A DNA stretch of 64,000 nucleotides. Origin: Pantoea agglomerans. Its GTDB lineage: Bacteria > Pseudomonadota > Gammaproteobacteria > Enterobacterales > Enterobacteriaceae. This document shows positions 47,237 through 57,933 of this stretch, piece after piece (within the stretch, counting starts at the first letter, position 1; every line of letters begins with the position of its first letter). A program made the translations under genes and the position numbers. The stretch covers positions 4,092,001 through 4,156,000 of the forward strand of contig NZ_CP090207.1 in the NCBI RefSeq assembly GCF_021397715.1, read 5' to 3'. The notes under the pieces are model-generated. The model was not told the origin of the DNA. It saw only the letters and a list, made by a program, of their open reading frames with translations, and did no database searches.

Positions 47237-47854
47237 TTACTGAGCAGCAGCAAAGCGGGCTGCCGCTTCGTCCCAGTTAACCACGTTCCAGAACGCTTTG
47301 ATGTAGTCAGGACGTTTGTTCTGATACTTCAGGTAGTAAGCGTGCTCCCACACATCCAGGCCAAGGATCGGGTAACCTGAAACGCCGGCGATCGCTTCGC
47401 CCATCAGCGGGTTGTCCTGGTTAGCAGTAGAGACCACCGCCAGCTTGTCGCCTTTTTTAACCAGCCACGCCCAGCCTGAACCGAAACGGGTTGCAGCCGC
47501 TTTCTCAAACTCTTCCTGGAATTTTTCTACGCTACCGAAATCTTTTTCGATCGCCGCTTTCAGGTCGCCCTGCAGCGTGGTGCCGATTTTCAGGCCTTTC
47601 CAGAACAGGCTGTGGTTAGCGTGGCCGCCAGCGTTGTTGCGCAGTGGGCCTTTTTTGTCAGCTGGCAGCTGATCCAGTTTGGTGATCAGCTCATCGACCG
47701 GCAGATTGGCAAATTCAGTGCCTTCCAGCGCCGCGTTCGCGTTGTTCACATAGGTCTGGTGATGTTTAGTGTGATGGATTTCCATCGTCTGCTTGTCGAA
47801 ATGCGGTTCCAGTGCGTCGTATGCGTAAGGCAGGGATGGCAGTGAATAACTCAT
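47237..47854 (-). CDS. sodA: Manganese superoxide dismutase SodA
   Basis: Converts superoxide to hydrogen peroxide and oxygen in the cytoplasm. The 205-residue protein begins [20 protein letters not shown] and contains [17 protein letters not shown] (metal His), [13 protein letters not shown], and [18 protein letters not shown] (Asp/His ligands). The frame extends 15 bases upstream, but ATG 47854 has GAGAGGAAG just before it. The 258-base upstream spacer includes the promoter; I see no certain Fur or SoxS site. Confidence 0.95.
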   Translation of the reverse strand: MSYSLPSLPYAYDALEPHFDKQTMEIHHTKHHQTYVNNANAALEGTEFANLPVDELITKLDQLPADKKGPLRNNAGGHANHSLFWKGLKIGTTLQGDLKAAIEKDFGSVEKFQEEFEKAAATRFGSGWAWLVKKGDKLAVVSTANQDNPLMGEAIAGVSGYPILGLDVWEHAYYLKYQNKRPDYIKAFWNVVNWDEAAARFAAAQ

Positions 47855-48112
47855 GTTCTTCCTCTCCATTTAGTATTTGAGCAGCACGACGAATTCGGGA
47901 CGTGCCGCGTAAGCAGTCGAATCATTATAGTTAAATTCATGTAGCGTAAAAGGGTAATCAATGCCCTATTAACCATAAGGATTTGAGGAATATGGCAAAA
48001 GCAACCCGTTGTTTTTACTGACTGCCGCCTCAGATGCGCCTTTTCAGGCCGCCCGGCTCGTCTCTCTCAGGGCCGTAACAACGGCGACAGCGCCCCTTTT
48101 GCCCGCCAGGGA

Positions 48113-49453
48113 TCAGCGCCCCAGCTCGCGCAGCGCGCTATCCAGCGCCCCGACCAGCCAGTCGATGTCGCTCTCCTGAAACGCCAATGGCGGACGCAGT
48201 TTCAGCACATTCCCATACGGACCGGCCACCGATGTCAGCACCCGATGCTCACGCAGTTTCTCAATCAGGTCCAGCGCCAGCGCTTTGTCTGGCGTTTTGC
48301 TGTCACGATCGGTCACCAGTTCAAAGCCGATAAACAGCCCGGCGCCGCGCACATCCCCGACGCAGTCATAACGGTCCATCAGGCTGCGCAGTTCGGCCAG
48401 CAGTTTCGCGCCCACCACACGGCTGTGTTCCTGCAAGCCCTCTTCGGTGATCACGTTCAGCACCGCCTGCGCCGCGGCCATCGCCACCGGATTACCGCCA
48501 AAGGTATTGAAGTAAGGAATCGAATCGCTGAAGGCGGCCAGCACCTCACTTTTTGCCAGCAGACCCGATACCGGAATGCCATTCCCCATCGGTTTACCGG
48601 TCGTGATGATATCCGGCACCACATCGTGACGACCAAAGCCCCAGAACGCATCGCCGGTGCGACCAAAGCCGGGCTGCACTTCATCGGCGATAAAGATACC
48701 GCCGTTGGCATGAACGACGTCCACTGCCCGCTTCAGGAAACCGCGCGGGTCAGGCAGTACGCCGTCAGAAGAGAAAATAGAGTCTGCCAGAAAACCGGCA
48801 AATTTAATGCCGTGCGCCGCCATGTCATCAATCTGCTGCTGAATCTGGTCGGCAAACCATTCGCCCAGATCGGGCGCATCAACCCGATAAGCATCCGGCG
48901 GCATCACCAGCCGGGTGGTAGCCGCCAGCGGCTGTCCGCTGCCAAGCGCCGGTGAAGCGCCGGAGGTGAGCTCACTGGTGCCGTGATAGGCCTCCTGACT
49001 GACGATAATGCCGCTGCCGCCGCTAAAAGCGCGCGCCACGCGGATCGCCAGATCGTTCGCCTCAGAACCGGTACACATGTACATGGCGCGATCGATCGCC
49101 GCAGGAGTGGTGGCCAGCAACGCTTCACTGTAATCGAGAATATTTTCATGCAGATAGCGGGTATGGGTGTTCAGCATTTTCATCTGCTGCGTCACCGCCT
49201 CAATCACCGCCGGATGGCAATGACCAATGCTCGCCACGTTGTTATAAACGTCAAGATACTTGTCGCCTGCCGCATCCCACAGATACTGCCCTTCACCGCG
49301 CACCAGGTGCACCGGCTTGCGATAGAACAGGCGATAAGATTCGCCGAGCACTTTGCTGCGTTTTTCGGTCATCCTGCGCGTGTCGCTATCCAGCGCATCC
49401 GCATGTTCAGCACGAAAACTGTTGGTATCCATAATGGTGGAACGCGTGGCCAT
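48113..49453 (-). CDS. Class III pyridoxal-phosphate aminotransferase
   Basis: A 446-residue fold-type I aminotransferase of class III (relatives: AGXT2-like and ethanolamine-phosphate lyase-like enzymes). Motifs: VASIGHCHPAV, MCTGSEANDLAIRVAR, FIADEVQPGFGRTGD (PLP-binding Asp) and ITTGKPMGNGIPVSG (PLP Lys). ATG 49453 is chosen because GGGAG lies 6 bases upstream; the frame is open to 49552. It diverges from a DeoR-type repressor that probably controls it. The amino donor and acceptor cannot be decided. Confidence 0.85.
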   Translation of the reverse strand: MATRSTIMDTNSFRAEHADALDSDTRRMTEKRSKVLGESYRLFYRKPVHLVRGEGQYLWDAAGDKYLDVYNNVASIGHCHPAVIEAVTQQMKMLNTHTRYLHENILDYSEALLATTPAAIDRAMYMCTGSEANDLAIRVARAFSGGSGIIVSQEAYHGTSELTSGASPALGSGQPLAATTRLVMPPDAYRVDAPDLGEWFADQIQQQIDDMAAHGIKFAGFLADSIFSSDGVLPDPRGFLKRAVDVVHANGGIFIADEVQPGFGRTGDAFWGFGRHDVVPDIITTGKPMGNGIPVSGLLAKSEVLAAFSDSIPYFNTFGGNPVAMAAAQAVLNVITEEGLQEHSRVVGAKLLAELRSLMDRYDCVGDVRGAGLFIGFELVTDRDSKTPDKALALDLIEKLREHRVLTSVAGPYGNVLKLRPPLAFQESDIDWLVGALDSALRELGR

Positions 49454-49630
49454 GGTAACTCCCGTTGCGAGGTGAAGTGGTTGAGGCTGATAACCCATCA
49501 TGCCTGCCTGCGCTAAAAATGCAACCAAATACACAAATACAACCAAATACACATGACGACATCCGGGTACTCAGGTAAGCTTAGTCACTGATTCAGCCGA
49601 CTTTCGCACTGCGCGCAATAAGGAATGACC

Positions 49631-50407
49631 ATGCTGCAGGAAACGCGCCTTCAGCGCATCCGGGCGCTGCTGACCCACTTAAATCAGGTCAGTACCGAGC
49701 GCATCATCCGGGAACTGGGCGTATCACGGGAAACCGCGCGCCGCGATATTATTGAGCTGGAAGCGCTGGGGCTGGCACGCCGCGTTCACGGCGGTCTGGT
49801 GGCGATCGAGACGCCGCCTGAGCCGCCGCTGACCGTGCGGCGTACGGTGCAGGCGAGAGAAAAACGCGCCATTGCCCGGGCGGCGGCAGATCTGTTGCAG
49901 CCGGGTCAGACGCTGTTTCTGGATGCAGGCAGCACCACCACGCTGCTGGCGGAGGAGCTACGCGCCCTGTCGGGCCTGACCATCCTCACTAACAGCCTGC
50001 AGGCTGCGCTGGCGCTTAGCGCCGGAGAGGAGCATGACGTGCTGGGGAATGAGATTATTTTGCTGGGCGGGACGTTGTCAGCCGGCGCGCAGCAGACGCG
50101 CGGCGAAATAACCGTGGCGGAGATCGTACGTTATCGTGCCGACGTTGCGCTACTGTCGCCGGTCGGGATTGAGGCGAGTCGCGGCGCCACCAGCTTCCAT
50201 CCACACGAAGCGGCGATTGCCCGGGCGATGGTGCAGCAATCCGCCGCGACGATCCTGCTGGCCGATCACAGTAAGCTGGGCGTGGTCAGCCGTACGGTTT
50301 ACGCCGCACCGCAGGCGATCGCCACGCTGATTACCGATGGCGGCGCTGAGGCCTCCACTGCGCTGGCGGCGCTGCAACAGGCACTGCCGCAGGTGATAGT
50401 GGTTTAA
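49631..50407 (+). CDS. DeoR-family transcriptional repressor
   Basis: A 258-residue regulator with an N-terminal winged helix ([36 protein letters not shown]) and a DeoR sensor domain ([40 protein letters not shown]) that usually binds a sugar phosphate. ATG 49631 is preferred over ATG 49625 because AAGGA is properly spaced only for the former. The 177-base spacer to the divergent aminotransferase gene is the likely operator region. It ends convergent with fdhD, overlapping by four bases. Confidence 0.88.
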   Translation: MLQETRLQRIRALLTHLNQVSTERIIRELGVSRETARRDIIELEALGLARRVHGGLVAIETPPEPPLTVRRTVQAREKRAIARAAADLLQPGQTLFLDAGSTTTLLAEELRALSGLTILTNSLQAALALSAGEEHDVLGNEIILLGGTLSAGAQQTRGEITVAEIVRYRADVALLSPVGIEASRGATSFHPHEAAIARAMVQQSAATILLADHSKLGVVSRTVYAAPQAIATLITDGGAEASTALAALQQALPQVIVV

Positions 50408-51228
50408 ATCAGGCGTTGTGGATGGCTGTAAATGGTGGCGCGTCCCGGCTTGCTGAAGCCGACCAGCGTCAGGTTGCAGCGCTCAGCGACCTCCACCGCC
50501 AGCCGGGTGGCGGCCGAGACGGCAAACAGGATTTCGACGCCGCACATGGCGGATTTTTGCACCATTTCGTAGCTGGCGCGGCTCGATACCAGCACCGCGC
50601 CCTCGCCCCAGACGGACTGGCTGCGATAGCCCAGCAGCTTATCCAGCGCCACATGGCGGCCCACATCCTCACAGCCGCCCGCCAGCTCTCCATCCGGCTG
50701 TACCCACGCGGCGGCATGGGTACAGCCGGTTTTCTGTCCAACCGGCTGGTAATTTTTCAGTTGCCCCAGCGCCCGATCCAGCTGCGCCAGCGCGAAGGTC
50801 TGGGTAAACGGTAACGGCGCCAGCGGTTTACCAATCTGATCCAGCTGTTCGACACCGCAAACGCCACAGCCGGTACGGCCAGCCAGCGCACGACGCTGCG
50901 CTTTCAGCGCCATAAAGCGACGACTGGAAAGCTCAATCTGCACCTCGATACCGTGACAACCCGGCACCACATCCATGCCGAAAATATCCTCTGGCGCGTC
51001 AATAATGCCTTCCGACAGCGAAAATCCCAGCGCAAAGGCCTCCAGATCTTTTGGCGTGGTCATCATCACAACGTGGGAGATGCCGTTATAGACCAGCGCC
51101 ACCGGCACCTCTTCCGCCAGCCAGTCAGGCTGAGCCACCGCGAGGTCAGCGCGCTGCCACACCAGCGTTTCGCTGATACCTGCCTGAGTTGTTAAATCTT
51201 CGCCGGGAGTTTGCAGAATAGCTTTCAA
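50404..51228 (-). CDS. fdhD: FdhD, sulfurtransferase for formate dehydrogenase
   Basis: Transfers sulphur from IscS to the molybdenum cofactor of formate dehydrogenase, essential for its activity. The 274 residues (E. coli 277) contain the essential CxxC at Cys121-Cys124 ([13 protein letters not shown]) and [30 protein letters not shown]. It is divergent from fdoGHI, the usual arrangement. Confidence 0.95.
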   Translation of the reverse strand: MKAILQTPGEDLTTQAGISETLVWQRADLAVAQPDWLAEEVPVALVYNGISHVVMMTTPKDLEAFALGFSLSEGIIDAPEDIFGMDVVPGCHGIEVQIELSSRRFMALKAQRRALAGRTGCGVCGVEQLDQIGKPLAPLPFTQTFALAQLDRALGQLKNYQPVGQKTGCTHAAAWVQPDGELAGGCEDVGRHVALDKLLGYRSQSVWGEGAVLVSSRASYEMVQKSAMCGVEILFAVSAATRLAVEVAERCNLTLVGFSKPGRATIYSHPQRLI

Positions 51229-51630
51229 GGAGTACGACCTGTTGTTAACAAATAATGAAATGCGGCTGTTCGCGCTGTCGGGTTAAACGGCAACGACAGC
51301 CACTAATTTTGCCCTCACACCGGGTACAGCGCAAATAAACCACAAGGCATTTGATGCGGTTATTTATCGCCGGATCGCCCCAGCCACGCCCGCTGGCGGC
51401 AGAATGCGAATGATTATTTCTCCCGATTTAACATTCGTGAGCATTCAGGAGCCGTAATTTTGGCCCGCCGCTGAAAATTGTCTTGCGCAGTAAATCCGTT
51501 GCTAAAAAATTTTAACAAAATGTAAATGCCGGATTACTAATGCCTAACCTCTTGACCCTGGTCAACTTACAGGCAGATAGGGCTGCTATTTTGCAAGGCT
51601 TCGCAATGGAGCCAATAAAGAAGAACGAAA
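51229..51630. promoter_or_regulatory. fdhD-fdoG divergent control region
   Basis: About 400 bases without a gene. The segment 51480-51570 is AT-rich. TTGACCCTGGTCAA (51552-51565) is a perfect 14-base dyad resembling the FNR/CRP-family core TTGAT-N4-ATCAA with C/G at the inner position. No selenocysteine-type or NarL site was recognised. The promoters themselves are not resolved. Confidence 0.4.
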
Positions 51631-54600
51631 ATGCAAATTAACAGACGGAGTTTCTTTAAACTCTGCGCCGGCGGTTTAGCGGGCACCAGCGCAGCATTAT
51701 TAGGTTTCGCCCCGGCAACGGCGTTAGCCAGCGTCCGGGAATATAAACTGATCCGCGCCAGAGAGACGCGTAATAACTGCACCTACTGCTCGGTGGGCTG
51801 CGGCATGCTGATCTACAGCCTGGGCGACGGCGCGAAAAACGCCAGCGCCTCGATTTACCACATTGAAGGCGATCCCGATCATCCGGTCAGCCGCGGTTCT
51901 CTCTGCCCGAAAGGCGCAGGCGTGCTCGACTTTATCCACAGTGAGCAGCGGCTGAAGTACCCGGAATACCGCGCGCCAGGCAGCGATAAATGGCAGCGCA
52001 TCAGCTGGAATGAGGCCTTTGAGCGCATCGCCCGGCTGATGAAGCAGGATCGCGACGCCCATTTCCAGACCACTAACGCTGCCGGCGTCACGGTTAACCG
52101 CTGGCCGACCACCTCGATGTTATGTTCTTCGGCCGCCAGCAATGAGACTGGCCTGCTCGACCACAAATTTGCCCGCGCGCTCGGTATTCTGGCGCTGGAA
52201 AACCAGGCCCGGCTGTGTCACGGTCCGACGGTTGCCGCGCTGGCACCCAGCTTTGGTCGCGGTGCAATGACCAATAACTGGAACGACATTAAGAACGCCA
52301 ATGTGGTGCTGATCATGGGCGGTAATCCAGCCGAAGCGCATCCGGTCGGGTTTAAATGGGTCATCGACGCCAAAATCCATAATCAGGCGCAGGTGATTGT
52401 GGTCGATCCACGCTTTAACCGTTCCGCCGCCGTGGCCGATTTCTACGCGCCTATACGCGCCGGTAGCGACGTGGTGTTCCTGATGGGGGTGATCAACTAT
52501 CTGCTGCAGCATGACCACATTCAGCATGAGTACGTGCGGGCCTTCACCAACGCCGCGCTGATTGTTGATGAGGGCTACAGCTTCAGCGACGGTCTGTTCA
52601 GCGGTTACGATGCCGCCACCCGCCAGTACGATCGCCAGAGCTGGCACTATGCGCTGGATGAAGCGGGTCATGCGCAACGCGATGAGAGCTTCAGCCACCC
52701 GCGCTGCGTGCTCAACCTGCTGAAAGCCCACGCCAGCCGCTATACCCCGGAAATGGTGGCACGCCTGTGCGGTACGGCGCAGGAGAGTTTCCTCGCGGTC
52801 TGCCAGCAGCTTGCTGCCACCAGCGTGCCCGATCGTACCACGACCATTCTCTATGCGCTGGGCTGGACCCATCACACCAACGGCTCGCAGATTATCCGCA
52901 CTGCCGCGATGATCCAGTTGCTGCTCGGTAATATTGGTATGCCTGGCGGCGGTATCAATGCGCTGCGCGGCCACTCCAACGTGCAGGGTTTTACCGATCT
53001 TGGTCTGCTGTCGCAAAGCCTGCCGGGCTACCTGCCGCTGCCGTCAGAAAAAATGACCACTCTGGCGAGCTATCTGCAGAAAGCCACGCCGGCGGCGTCC
53101 CTGCCGGGCCAGGTCAACTACTGGCAGAACAGCGATAAGTTTTTCGTCAGCCTGATGAAGAGCTTCTATGGCGATAACGCCACGGCAGAAAATCAGTGGG
53201 GCTACGACTGGCTGCCTAAGTGGGACAAAAGCTACGACTGCATGGCGCAGGCTGAGATGATGGAACAGGGCGAGCTGAACGGCTGCCTGATTCAGGGCTT
53301 TAACCTGCTGGCCGCCTTCCCGGATAAAAATAAAGCGGTTCGGGCCCTTTCCCGACTGAAATATATGGTGGTGATCGACCCGCTCAGCACCGAAACCGCC
53401 AGCTTCTGGCAACATCATGATGAGTTTAACGACGTCGATCCGGCCAAAATCCAGACCGAAGTGTTCCGTCTGCCCTCTTCCTGTTTCGCCGAAGAGTCGG
53501 GATCGGTGGCTAACTCGTCGCGCTGGTTACAGTGGCACTGGGCTGCCGCTGAGCCGCCGGCTGAAGCGCTGCATGATGGCAAAATCCTCGGCAATCTGTT
53601 TTTGCGTCTGCGCGACCTTTATCGCCAGGAAGGCGGGACCGCACCTGAACCGTTGATGGCGATGCGCTGGGATTACCAGGACCCCGCGGACCCCTCACCG
53701 GAAGAGGTGGCGCAGGAGAGTAACGGCCGCGCGCTGGCGGATATCTACGATGACAGCGGTAAGCTACTGCTGAAGAAAGGCCAGCAGCTCAACGGCTTTT
53801 CGGAACTGCGTAATGACGGTACCACCGCCAGCGCCTGCTGGATCTACGCAGGCAGCTGGACGCCGCAGGGCAATCAGATGGCGCGACGCGATAACGCCGA
53901 TCCTTCCGGGCTGGGCGCGGTCTCCGGCTGGGCCTGGGCCTGGCCCGCTAACCGGCGCATTCTCTACAACCGCGCCTCTGCCGATAGCCAGGGTAAAGCC
54001 TGGGACCCGCATCGCCGCCTGATTGAGTGGGACGGTGCGCGCTGGCAGGGCATCGATGTGCCGGACTATCCGGTAACCCTGGCACCGCAACAGCAGGCCG
54101 GGCCCTTTATCATGCAGCCCGACGGCCTGGGTCATCTGTTTGCGCTGGATAAAATGGCGGATGGCCCGTTCCCGGAACACTATGAACCGATGGAAAGCCC
54201 GCTGAGTGATAATCCGCTGCATCCGCAGCAGCGTCACAGCCCGGTTGTCCGGCTGTTCCGCAACGATGCTGCCAGTCTGGGTGAGGCCGCGGATTACCCC
54301 TGCGTGGCGACCACCTACTCGATCACTGAGCTGTTCCGCCACTGGACCAAACATGCCTTGCTGAACGCCATTGCCCAGCCGGAGCAGTTTGTCGAAATTG
54401 GCGCTGAGCTGGCCGAAGAGAAAGGGATTCGCGCCGGTGACCGCGTTAAGGTCTCTTCACGCCGCGGCTACATCAAAGCCAAAGCGGTGGTGACGCGCCG
54501 ACTGCCGCGTCTGATGATTGACGGTAAGCCGGTCGATACCGTGGGCATTCCCTGTCACTGGGGCTTTGAAGGCACAACGCGCAAAGGCTTTCTCGCCAAC

Positions 54601-54681
54601 ACGCTGACGCCTTCGGTTGGCGATGCCAACTCACAGACCCCGGAATACAAGGGATTTTTAGTGAAAGTGGAAAAAGCGTAA
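51631..54681 (+). CDS. fdoG: Formate dehydrogenase-O major subunit, cysteine form (FdoG)
   Basis: Catalytic molybdopterin subunit of the membrane-bound formate dehydrogenase, oxidising formate in the periplasm. The 1016 residues (same as E. coli) have a Tat signal (NRRSFFK, residues 4-10), an iron-sulphur site (CTYCSVGCGM...CPKG) and the molybdopterin domains. Codon 196 is TGT (52216-52218) in ARLCHGPTVAALAP; in E. coli this residue is selenocysteine encoded by TGA. The protein is therefore a cysteine homologue made without recoding. Cysteine forms are usually slower but selenium-independent. It heads the fdoGHI-fdhE operon. Confidence 0.95.
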   Translation: MQINRRSFFKLCAGGLAGTSAALLGFAPATALASVREYKLIRARETRNNCTYCSVGCGMLIYSLGDGAKNASASIYHIEGDPDHPVSRGSLCPKGAGVLDFIHSEQRLKYPEYRAPGSDKWQRISWNEAFERIARLMKQDRDAHFQTTNAAGVTVNRWPTTSMLCSSAASNETGLLDHKFARALGILALENQARLCHGPTVAALAPSFGRGAMTNNWNDIKNANVVLIMGGNPAEAHPVGFKWVIDAKIHNQAQVIVVDPRFNRSAAVADFYAPIRAGSDVVFLMGVINYLLQHDHIQHEYVRAFTNAALIVDEGYSFSDGLFSGYDAATRQYDRQSWHYALDEAGHAQRDESFSHPRCVLNLLKAHASRYTPEMVARLCGTAQESFLAVCQQLAATSVPDRTTTILYALGWTHHTNGSQIIRTAAMIQLLLGNIGMPGGGINALRGHSNVQGFTDLGLLSQSLPGYLPLPSEKMTTLASYLQKATPAASLPGQVNYWQNSDKFFVSLMKSFYGDNATAENQWGYDWLPKWDKSYDCMAQAEMMEQGELNGCLIQGFNLLAAFPDKNKAVRALSRLKYMVVIDPLSTETASFWQHHDEFNDVDPAKIQTEVFRLPSSCFAEESGSVANSSRWLQWHWAAAEPPAEALHDGKILGNLFLRLRDLYRQEGGTAPEPLMAMRWDYQDPADPSPEEVAQESNGRALADIYDDSGKLLLKKGQQLNGFSELRNDGTTASACWIYAGSWTPQGNQMARRDNADPSGLGAVSGWAWAWPANRRILYNRASADSQGKAWDPHRRLIEWDGARWQGIDVPDYPVTLAPQQQAGPFIMQPDGLGHLFALDKMADGPFPEHYEPMESPLSDNPLHPQQRHSPVVRLFRNDAASLGEAADYPCVATTYSITELFRHWTKHALLNAIAQPEQFVEIGAELAEEKGIRAGDRVKVSSRRGYIKAKAVVTRRLPRLMIDGKPVDTVGIPCHWGFEGTTRKGFLANTLTPSVGDANSQTPEYKGFLVKVEKA

Positions 54682-54693
54682 CGGTGGATGACA

Positions 54694-55593
54694 ATGGCTT
54701 ACCAGTCACAAGATATTATTCGTCGCTCAGCGACCAATGGATTTACCCCGCCGCCGCAGGCGCGCGATCATCAGCGCCAGGTCGCAAAATTAATCGACGT
54801 CACCACCTGCATCGGCTGTAAGGGCTGTCAGGTCGCCTGCTCCGAATGGAACGACATTCGCGATGAGGTCGGACATAACGTTGGGATCTATGACAACCCC
54901 ACCGATTTAAGCGCCAAATCCTGGACGGTGATGCGCTTCTCCGAAGTGGAAGAGAACGGCAAGCTGGCGTGGCTGATCCGCAAAGATGGCTGTATGCACT
55001 GCGCCGATCCCGGCTGCCTGAAGGCCTGCCCTTCGGCGGGCGCGATCATTCAGTACGCCAACGGCATTGTCGATTTCCAGTCAGAACAGTGTATTGGCTG
55101 CGGCTACTGCATCGCCGGCTGCCCGTTCAACGTGCCACGGCTGAACAAAGAGGATAACCGCGCCTACAAATGCACCCTGTGTGTCGATCGCGTCAGCGTC
55201 GGCCAGGAACCGGCCTGTGTGAAAACCTGCCCGACCGGTGCCATTCATTTCGGCAGTAAAAGCGACATGCTGACGCTGGCCGCCGAGCGGGTTGCTGAAC
55301 TGAAAGCACGCGGTTACGCCCAGGCGGGCGTCTACAACCCGGCAGGCGTGGGCGGAACACATGTGATGTATGTGCTGCATGACGCCAGTCAGCCGCAGCG
55401 TTATCACGGGTTACCTGCCGATCCGCATATCAGCCCAACCGTCACCTTCTGGAAAGGCATCTGGAAACCGCTGGCCGCCGTCGGCTTTGCCGCCACCTTC
55501 GCGGCTTCGCTGTTCCACTATGTCGGCGTGGGCCCGAATCGGGTCGAAGAGCATCACGATGACGACGACGATCGTCCGGAGGAGCGCAAATAA
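54694..55593 (+). CDS. fdoH: Formate dehydrogenase-O iron-sulphur subunit (FdoH)
   Basis: A 299-residue electron-transfer subunit linking FdoG to the cytochrome. It begins [20 protein letters not shown] as in E. coli; an upstream in-frame ATG at 54688 is less likely. Four cysteine clusters are visible ([42 protein letters not shown]...CVKTC), enough for four [4Fe-4S] clusters, and a C-terminal membrane anchor lies near 250-275. The stop overlaps fdoI by one base. Confidence 0.95.
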   Translation: MAYQSQDIIRRSATNGFTPPPQARDHQRQVAKLIDVTTCIGCKGCQVACSEWNDIRDEVGHNVGIYDNPTDLSAKSWTVMRFSEVEENGKLAWLIRKDGCMHCADPGCLKACPSAGAIIQYANGIVDFQSEQCIGCGYCIAGCPFNVPRLNKEDNRAYKCTLCVDRVSVGQEPACVKTCPTGAIHFGSKSDMLTLAAERVAELKARGYAQAGVYNPAGVGGTHVMYVLHDASQPQRYHGLPADPHISPTVTFWKGIWKPLAAVGFAATFAASLFHYVGVGPNRVEEHHDDDDDRPEERK

Positions 55594-56234
55594 TGAAACA
55601 TTCCGATCGCCTGGTGCGTTACCGCGCTGTGGAACGCATTAATCACTGGATTGTCGCCTTATGCTTTGTCATGGCGGCACTGAGCGGGTTAGGTTTTTTC
55701 TTTCCCTCATTTAACTGGCTGATGCAGATATTTGGCACGCCACAGCTGGCGCGTATCCTGCATCCGTTTGTTGGCGTAGTGATGTTTGCCGCCTTTATGC
55801 TGATGTTTTTACGCTACTGGCGACATAATCTGATCAACCGCGATGACCTCTACTGGGCGAAAAATATCCACCGTATTGCCCTGAATGAAGAGGTCGGTGA
55901 TACCGGTAAATATAACTTTGGTCAGAAGTGTGTGTTCTGGGCTGCTATCATCAGCTTAGTATTGCTGCTTGTCAGCGGCATTGTGATCTGGCGACCTTAC
56001 TTCGCGGGCGCGTTCACTATTCCGCTGATCAGACTGGCGTTAGTGGTGCATTCGGTGTCGGCTACCGCACTGATCGTGGTCATCATGGTGCATGTCTATG
56101 CCGCGCTGTGGGTCAAAGGCACGCTGACGGCGATGATTGAGGGCTGGGTCAGTTCAGACTGGGCCAGACACCACCATCCACGCTGGTATCGTGAGCAGCG
56201 TAATCCGCCTATAAAACAGGAAAAACGCCCCTGA
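55593..56234 (+). CDS. fdoI: Formate dehydrogenase-O cytochrome b subunit (FdoI)
   Basis: A 213-residue inner-membrane cytochrome b that passes electrons to quinone. Four membrane segments are visible, with haem-ligand histidines in the first helix ([12 protein letters not shown]) and in HPFVG and VVHSV contexts. TAATG and TGATG overlaps join it to fdoH and fdhE. Confidence 0.94.
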   Translation: MKHSDRLVRYRAVERINHWIVALCFVMAALSGLGFFFPSFNWLMQIFGTPQLARILHPFVGVVMFAAFMLMFLRYWRHNLINRDDLYWAKNIHRIALNEEVGDTGKYNFGQKCVFWAAIISLVLLLVSGIVIWRPYFAGAFTIPLIRLALVVHSVSATALIVVIMVHVYAALWVKGTLTAMIEGWVSSDWARHHHPRWYREQRNPPIKQEKRP

Positions 56235-57160
56235 TGAGCATTCGCATTATCCCGCAAGATCAGCTGGAGAAGAGCGAAAAAACAACGGCGGAGATGATTC
56301 CGCCGTTACTTTTTCCACGGCTGAAAAACCTGTATAGCCGTCGTGCTGCGCGACTGCGTGACCTGGCGGCTAAAAATCCTCTGGGCGACTACCTGCGTTT
56401 TGCTGCGGTGATCGCCGAAGCGCAGGAAATTGTGCTGTATGACCATCCGCTGCATATGGACCTGCGGGCGCGGCTGGAAGAGAGCGCCCGCGAGGGCAAG
56501 CCGCCACTGGATATCCACACGCTGCCACGCGACACGCACTGGCAGCGGTTACTGCACTCGCTGATTGCGGAACTAAAGCCTGAGATGAGCGGCCAGGCGC
56601 TGGCGGTGCTGGAGAATCTGGAGAAAGCCTCTGCCACGGAACTGGAAACGCTGGCCAGCGCCCTGTTTGCCGGCGAGTATGCCAGGGTGAGCAGCGACAA
56701 AGCGCCGTTTATCTGGGCCGCGCTGGCGCTGTACTGGGCGCAGATGGCCGCGATGATCCCAGGCAAAGCGCGTGCTGAGATGGGCGATCAGCGGCAGTTT
56801 TGTCCGGTGTGCGCCAGTATGCCGGTCGCCAGTGTGGTCCACATGGGCAACCACGACGGCGCGCGGTATCTGCACTGCAACCTGTGCGAAAGTGAGTGGT
56901 ATGTGGTGCGCAGCAAATGCACCCAGTGTGAACAGACCCGCGACCTGCACTACTGGTCGCTTGACAGTGAACATGCGGCGGTGAAAGCGGAGAGTTGTGG
57001 CGACTGCGGCACCTATCTGAAGATACTCTATCAGGAAAAAAATCCGGCTATCGAACCGGTCGCCGACGATCTGGCGTCGCTGGTGCTGGATGCCCGGATG
57101 GAGCAGGAAGGCTTTGCCCGTAGCAGCCTCAACCCCTTTATGTTTCCTGGCGAATCGTAG
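56234..57160 (+). CDS. fdhE: FdhE, formate dehydrogenase assembly protein
   Basis: Cytoplasmic redox-enzyme chaperone for FdoG/FdnG maturation, 308 residues (309 in E. coli). The C-terminal half contains the rubredoxin-like CxxC pairs CPVC, CNLC, CTQC and CGDC. It is the last gene of the fdo operon and is followed after only 18 bases by the transferase gene, with no selA between them. Confidence 0.95.
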   Translation: MSIRIIPQDQLEKSEKTTAEMIPPLLFPRLKNLYSRRAARLRDLAAKNPLGDYLRFAAVIAEAQEIVLYDHPLHMDLRARLEESAREGKPPLDIHTLPRDTHWQRLLHSLIAELKPEMSGQALAVLENLEKASATELETLASALFAGEYARVSSDKAPFIWAALALYWAQMAAMIPGKARAEMGDQRQFCPVCASMPVASVVHMGNHDGARYLHCNLCESEWYVVRSKCTQCEQTRDLHYWSLDSEHAAVKAESCGDCGTYLKILYQEKNPAIEPVADDLASLVLDARMEQEGFARSSLNPFMFPGES

Positions 57161-57178
57161 CTAACCTGGAGGAACCCG

Positions 57179-57790
57179 ATGAAACTGATTGGCAGCTATA
57201 CCAGCCCGTTTGTGCGTAAGATTTCGATCATTATGCTGGAAAAAGGCATTATCTTTGAGTTCGTTAACGCATCGCCTTACAGCGATGACAGTCACGTTCC
57301 GCACTACAATCCGCTGGGAAAAGTTCCGGCGCTGGTGGCTGACGATCAACAAATCTGGTTCGATTCCAGCATCATCGCGGAGTTTCTCGAACTACGCAGC
57401 GATGCGCCCGCCCTGCTGCCTGCCGATCCCCATCAGTCACTGCAGATCCGTCAGCTGGAGAAGCTGGCAGATGGCGTCAGCGACGCCGCGCTGGTGATTG
57501 TGCGTGAGCAGATGCGGCCAGGCGATCAGCAGTCGGAAGAGGTGCTGCTGCGTAACCGCGAGAAGATCCAGCGCAGTCTCGATATGCTGGAGAAAATCGC
57601 CGCAGAGGGAAAATGGCTCAATAACGGCCAGCTCAATCTGGCTGATATCGCCACCGGCTGTATGATCGGCTACCTCAATTTTCGTCGCGTAGTGCCGAAC
57701 TGGTGCGTGGAACGACCTGCGCTGGTAAAACTGGCCGAGACGCTATTCCAGCGCGAGAGCTTTGCACGGACAACGCCGCCTGCGGCGTGA
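57179..57790 (+). CDS. yibF: YibF, glutathione S-transferase
   Basis: A 203-residue thioredoxin-fold plus helical GST protein; [17 protein letters not shown] carries the catalytic Ser/Cys region, and [27 protein letters not shown] is the glutathione-binding Ser segment. The C-terminal [22 protein letters not shown] matches E. coli YibF. GGAGG precedes the start. In E. coli yibF adjoins selA-selB; those genes are absent here. Confidence 0.92.
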   Translation: MKLIGSYTSPFVRKISIIMLEKGIIFEFVNASPYSDDSHVPHYNPLGKVPALVADDQQIWFDSSIIAEFLELRSDAPALLPADPHQSLQIRQLEKLADGVSDAALVIVREQMRPGDQQSEEVLLRNREKIQRSLDMLEKIAAEGKWLNNGQLNLADIATGCMIGYLNFRRVVPNWCVERPALVKLAETLFQRESFARTTPPAA

Positions 57791-57808
57791 CGGATTGCTG
57801 AGCCAGAC

Positions 57809-57838
57809 TTGCCGACGCGGTAAAATGGCGTTCGGCAA
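57809..57838. terminator. Hairpin between yibF and the glycosyltransferase gene
   Basis: TTGCCGACGC (57809-57818) pairs with GCGTTCGGCAA (57828-57838) with one bulge. No T-tract follows on either strand, so termination is uncertain. Confidence 0.35.
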
Positions 57839-57933
57839 GGTATTCTGATGTCACTCTATTGCCGGATATAGACGGAATCCACCAGCACTAACAGCCGATA
57901 TACCCGATGAATGACCAGAATAGTATGAAGAGA

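Noticed and set aside
51760..54681. A hidden UGA selenocysteine codon in fdoG
   Set aside because: The frame is continuous over 1016 codons and codon 196 is TGT; no in-frame TGA exists.
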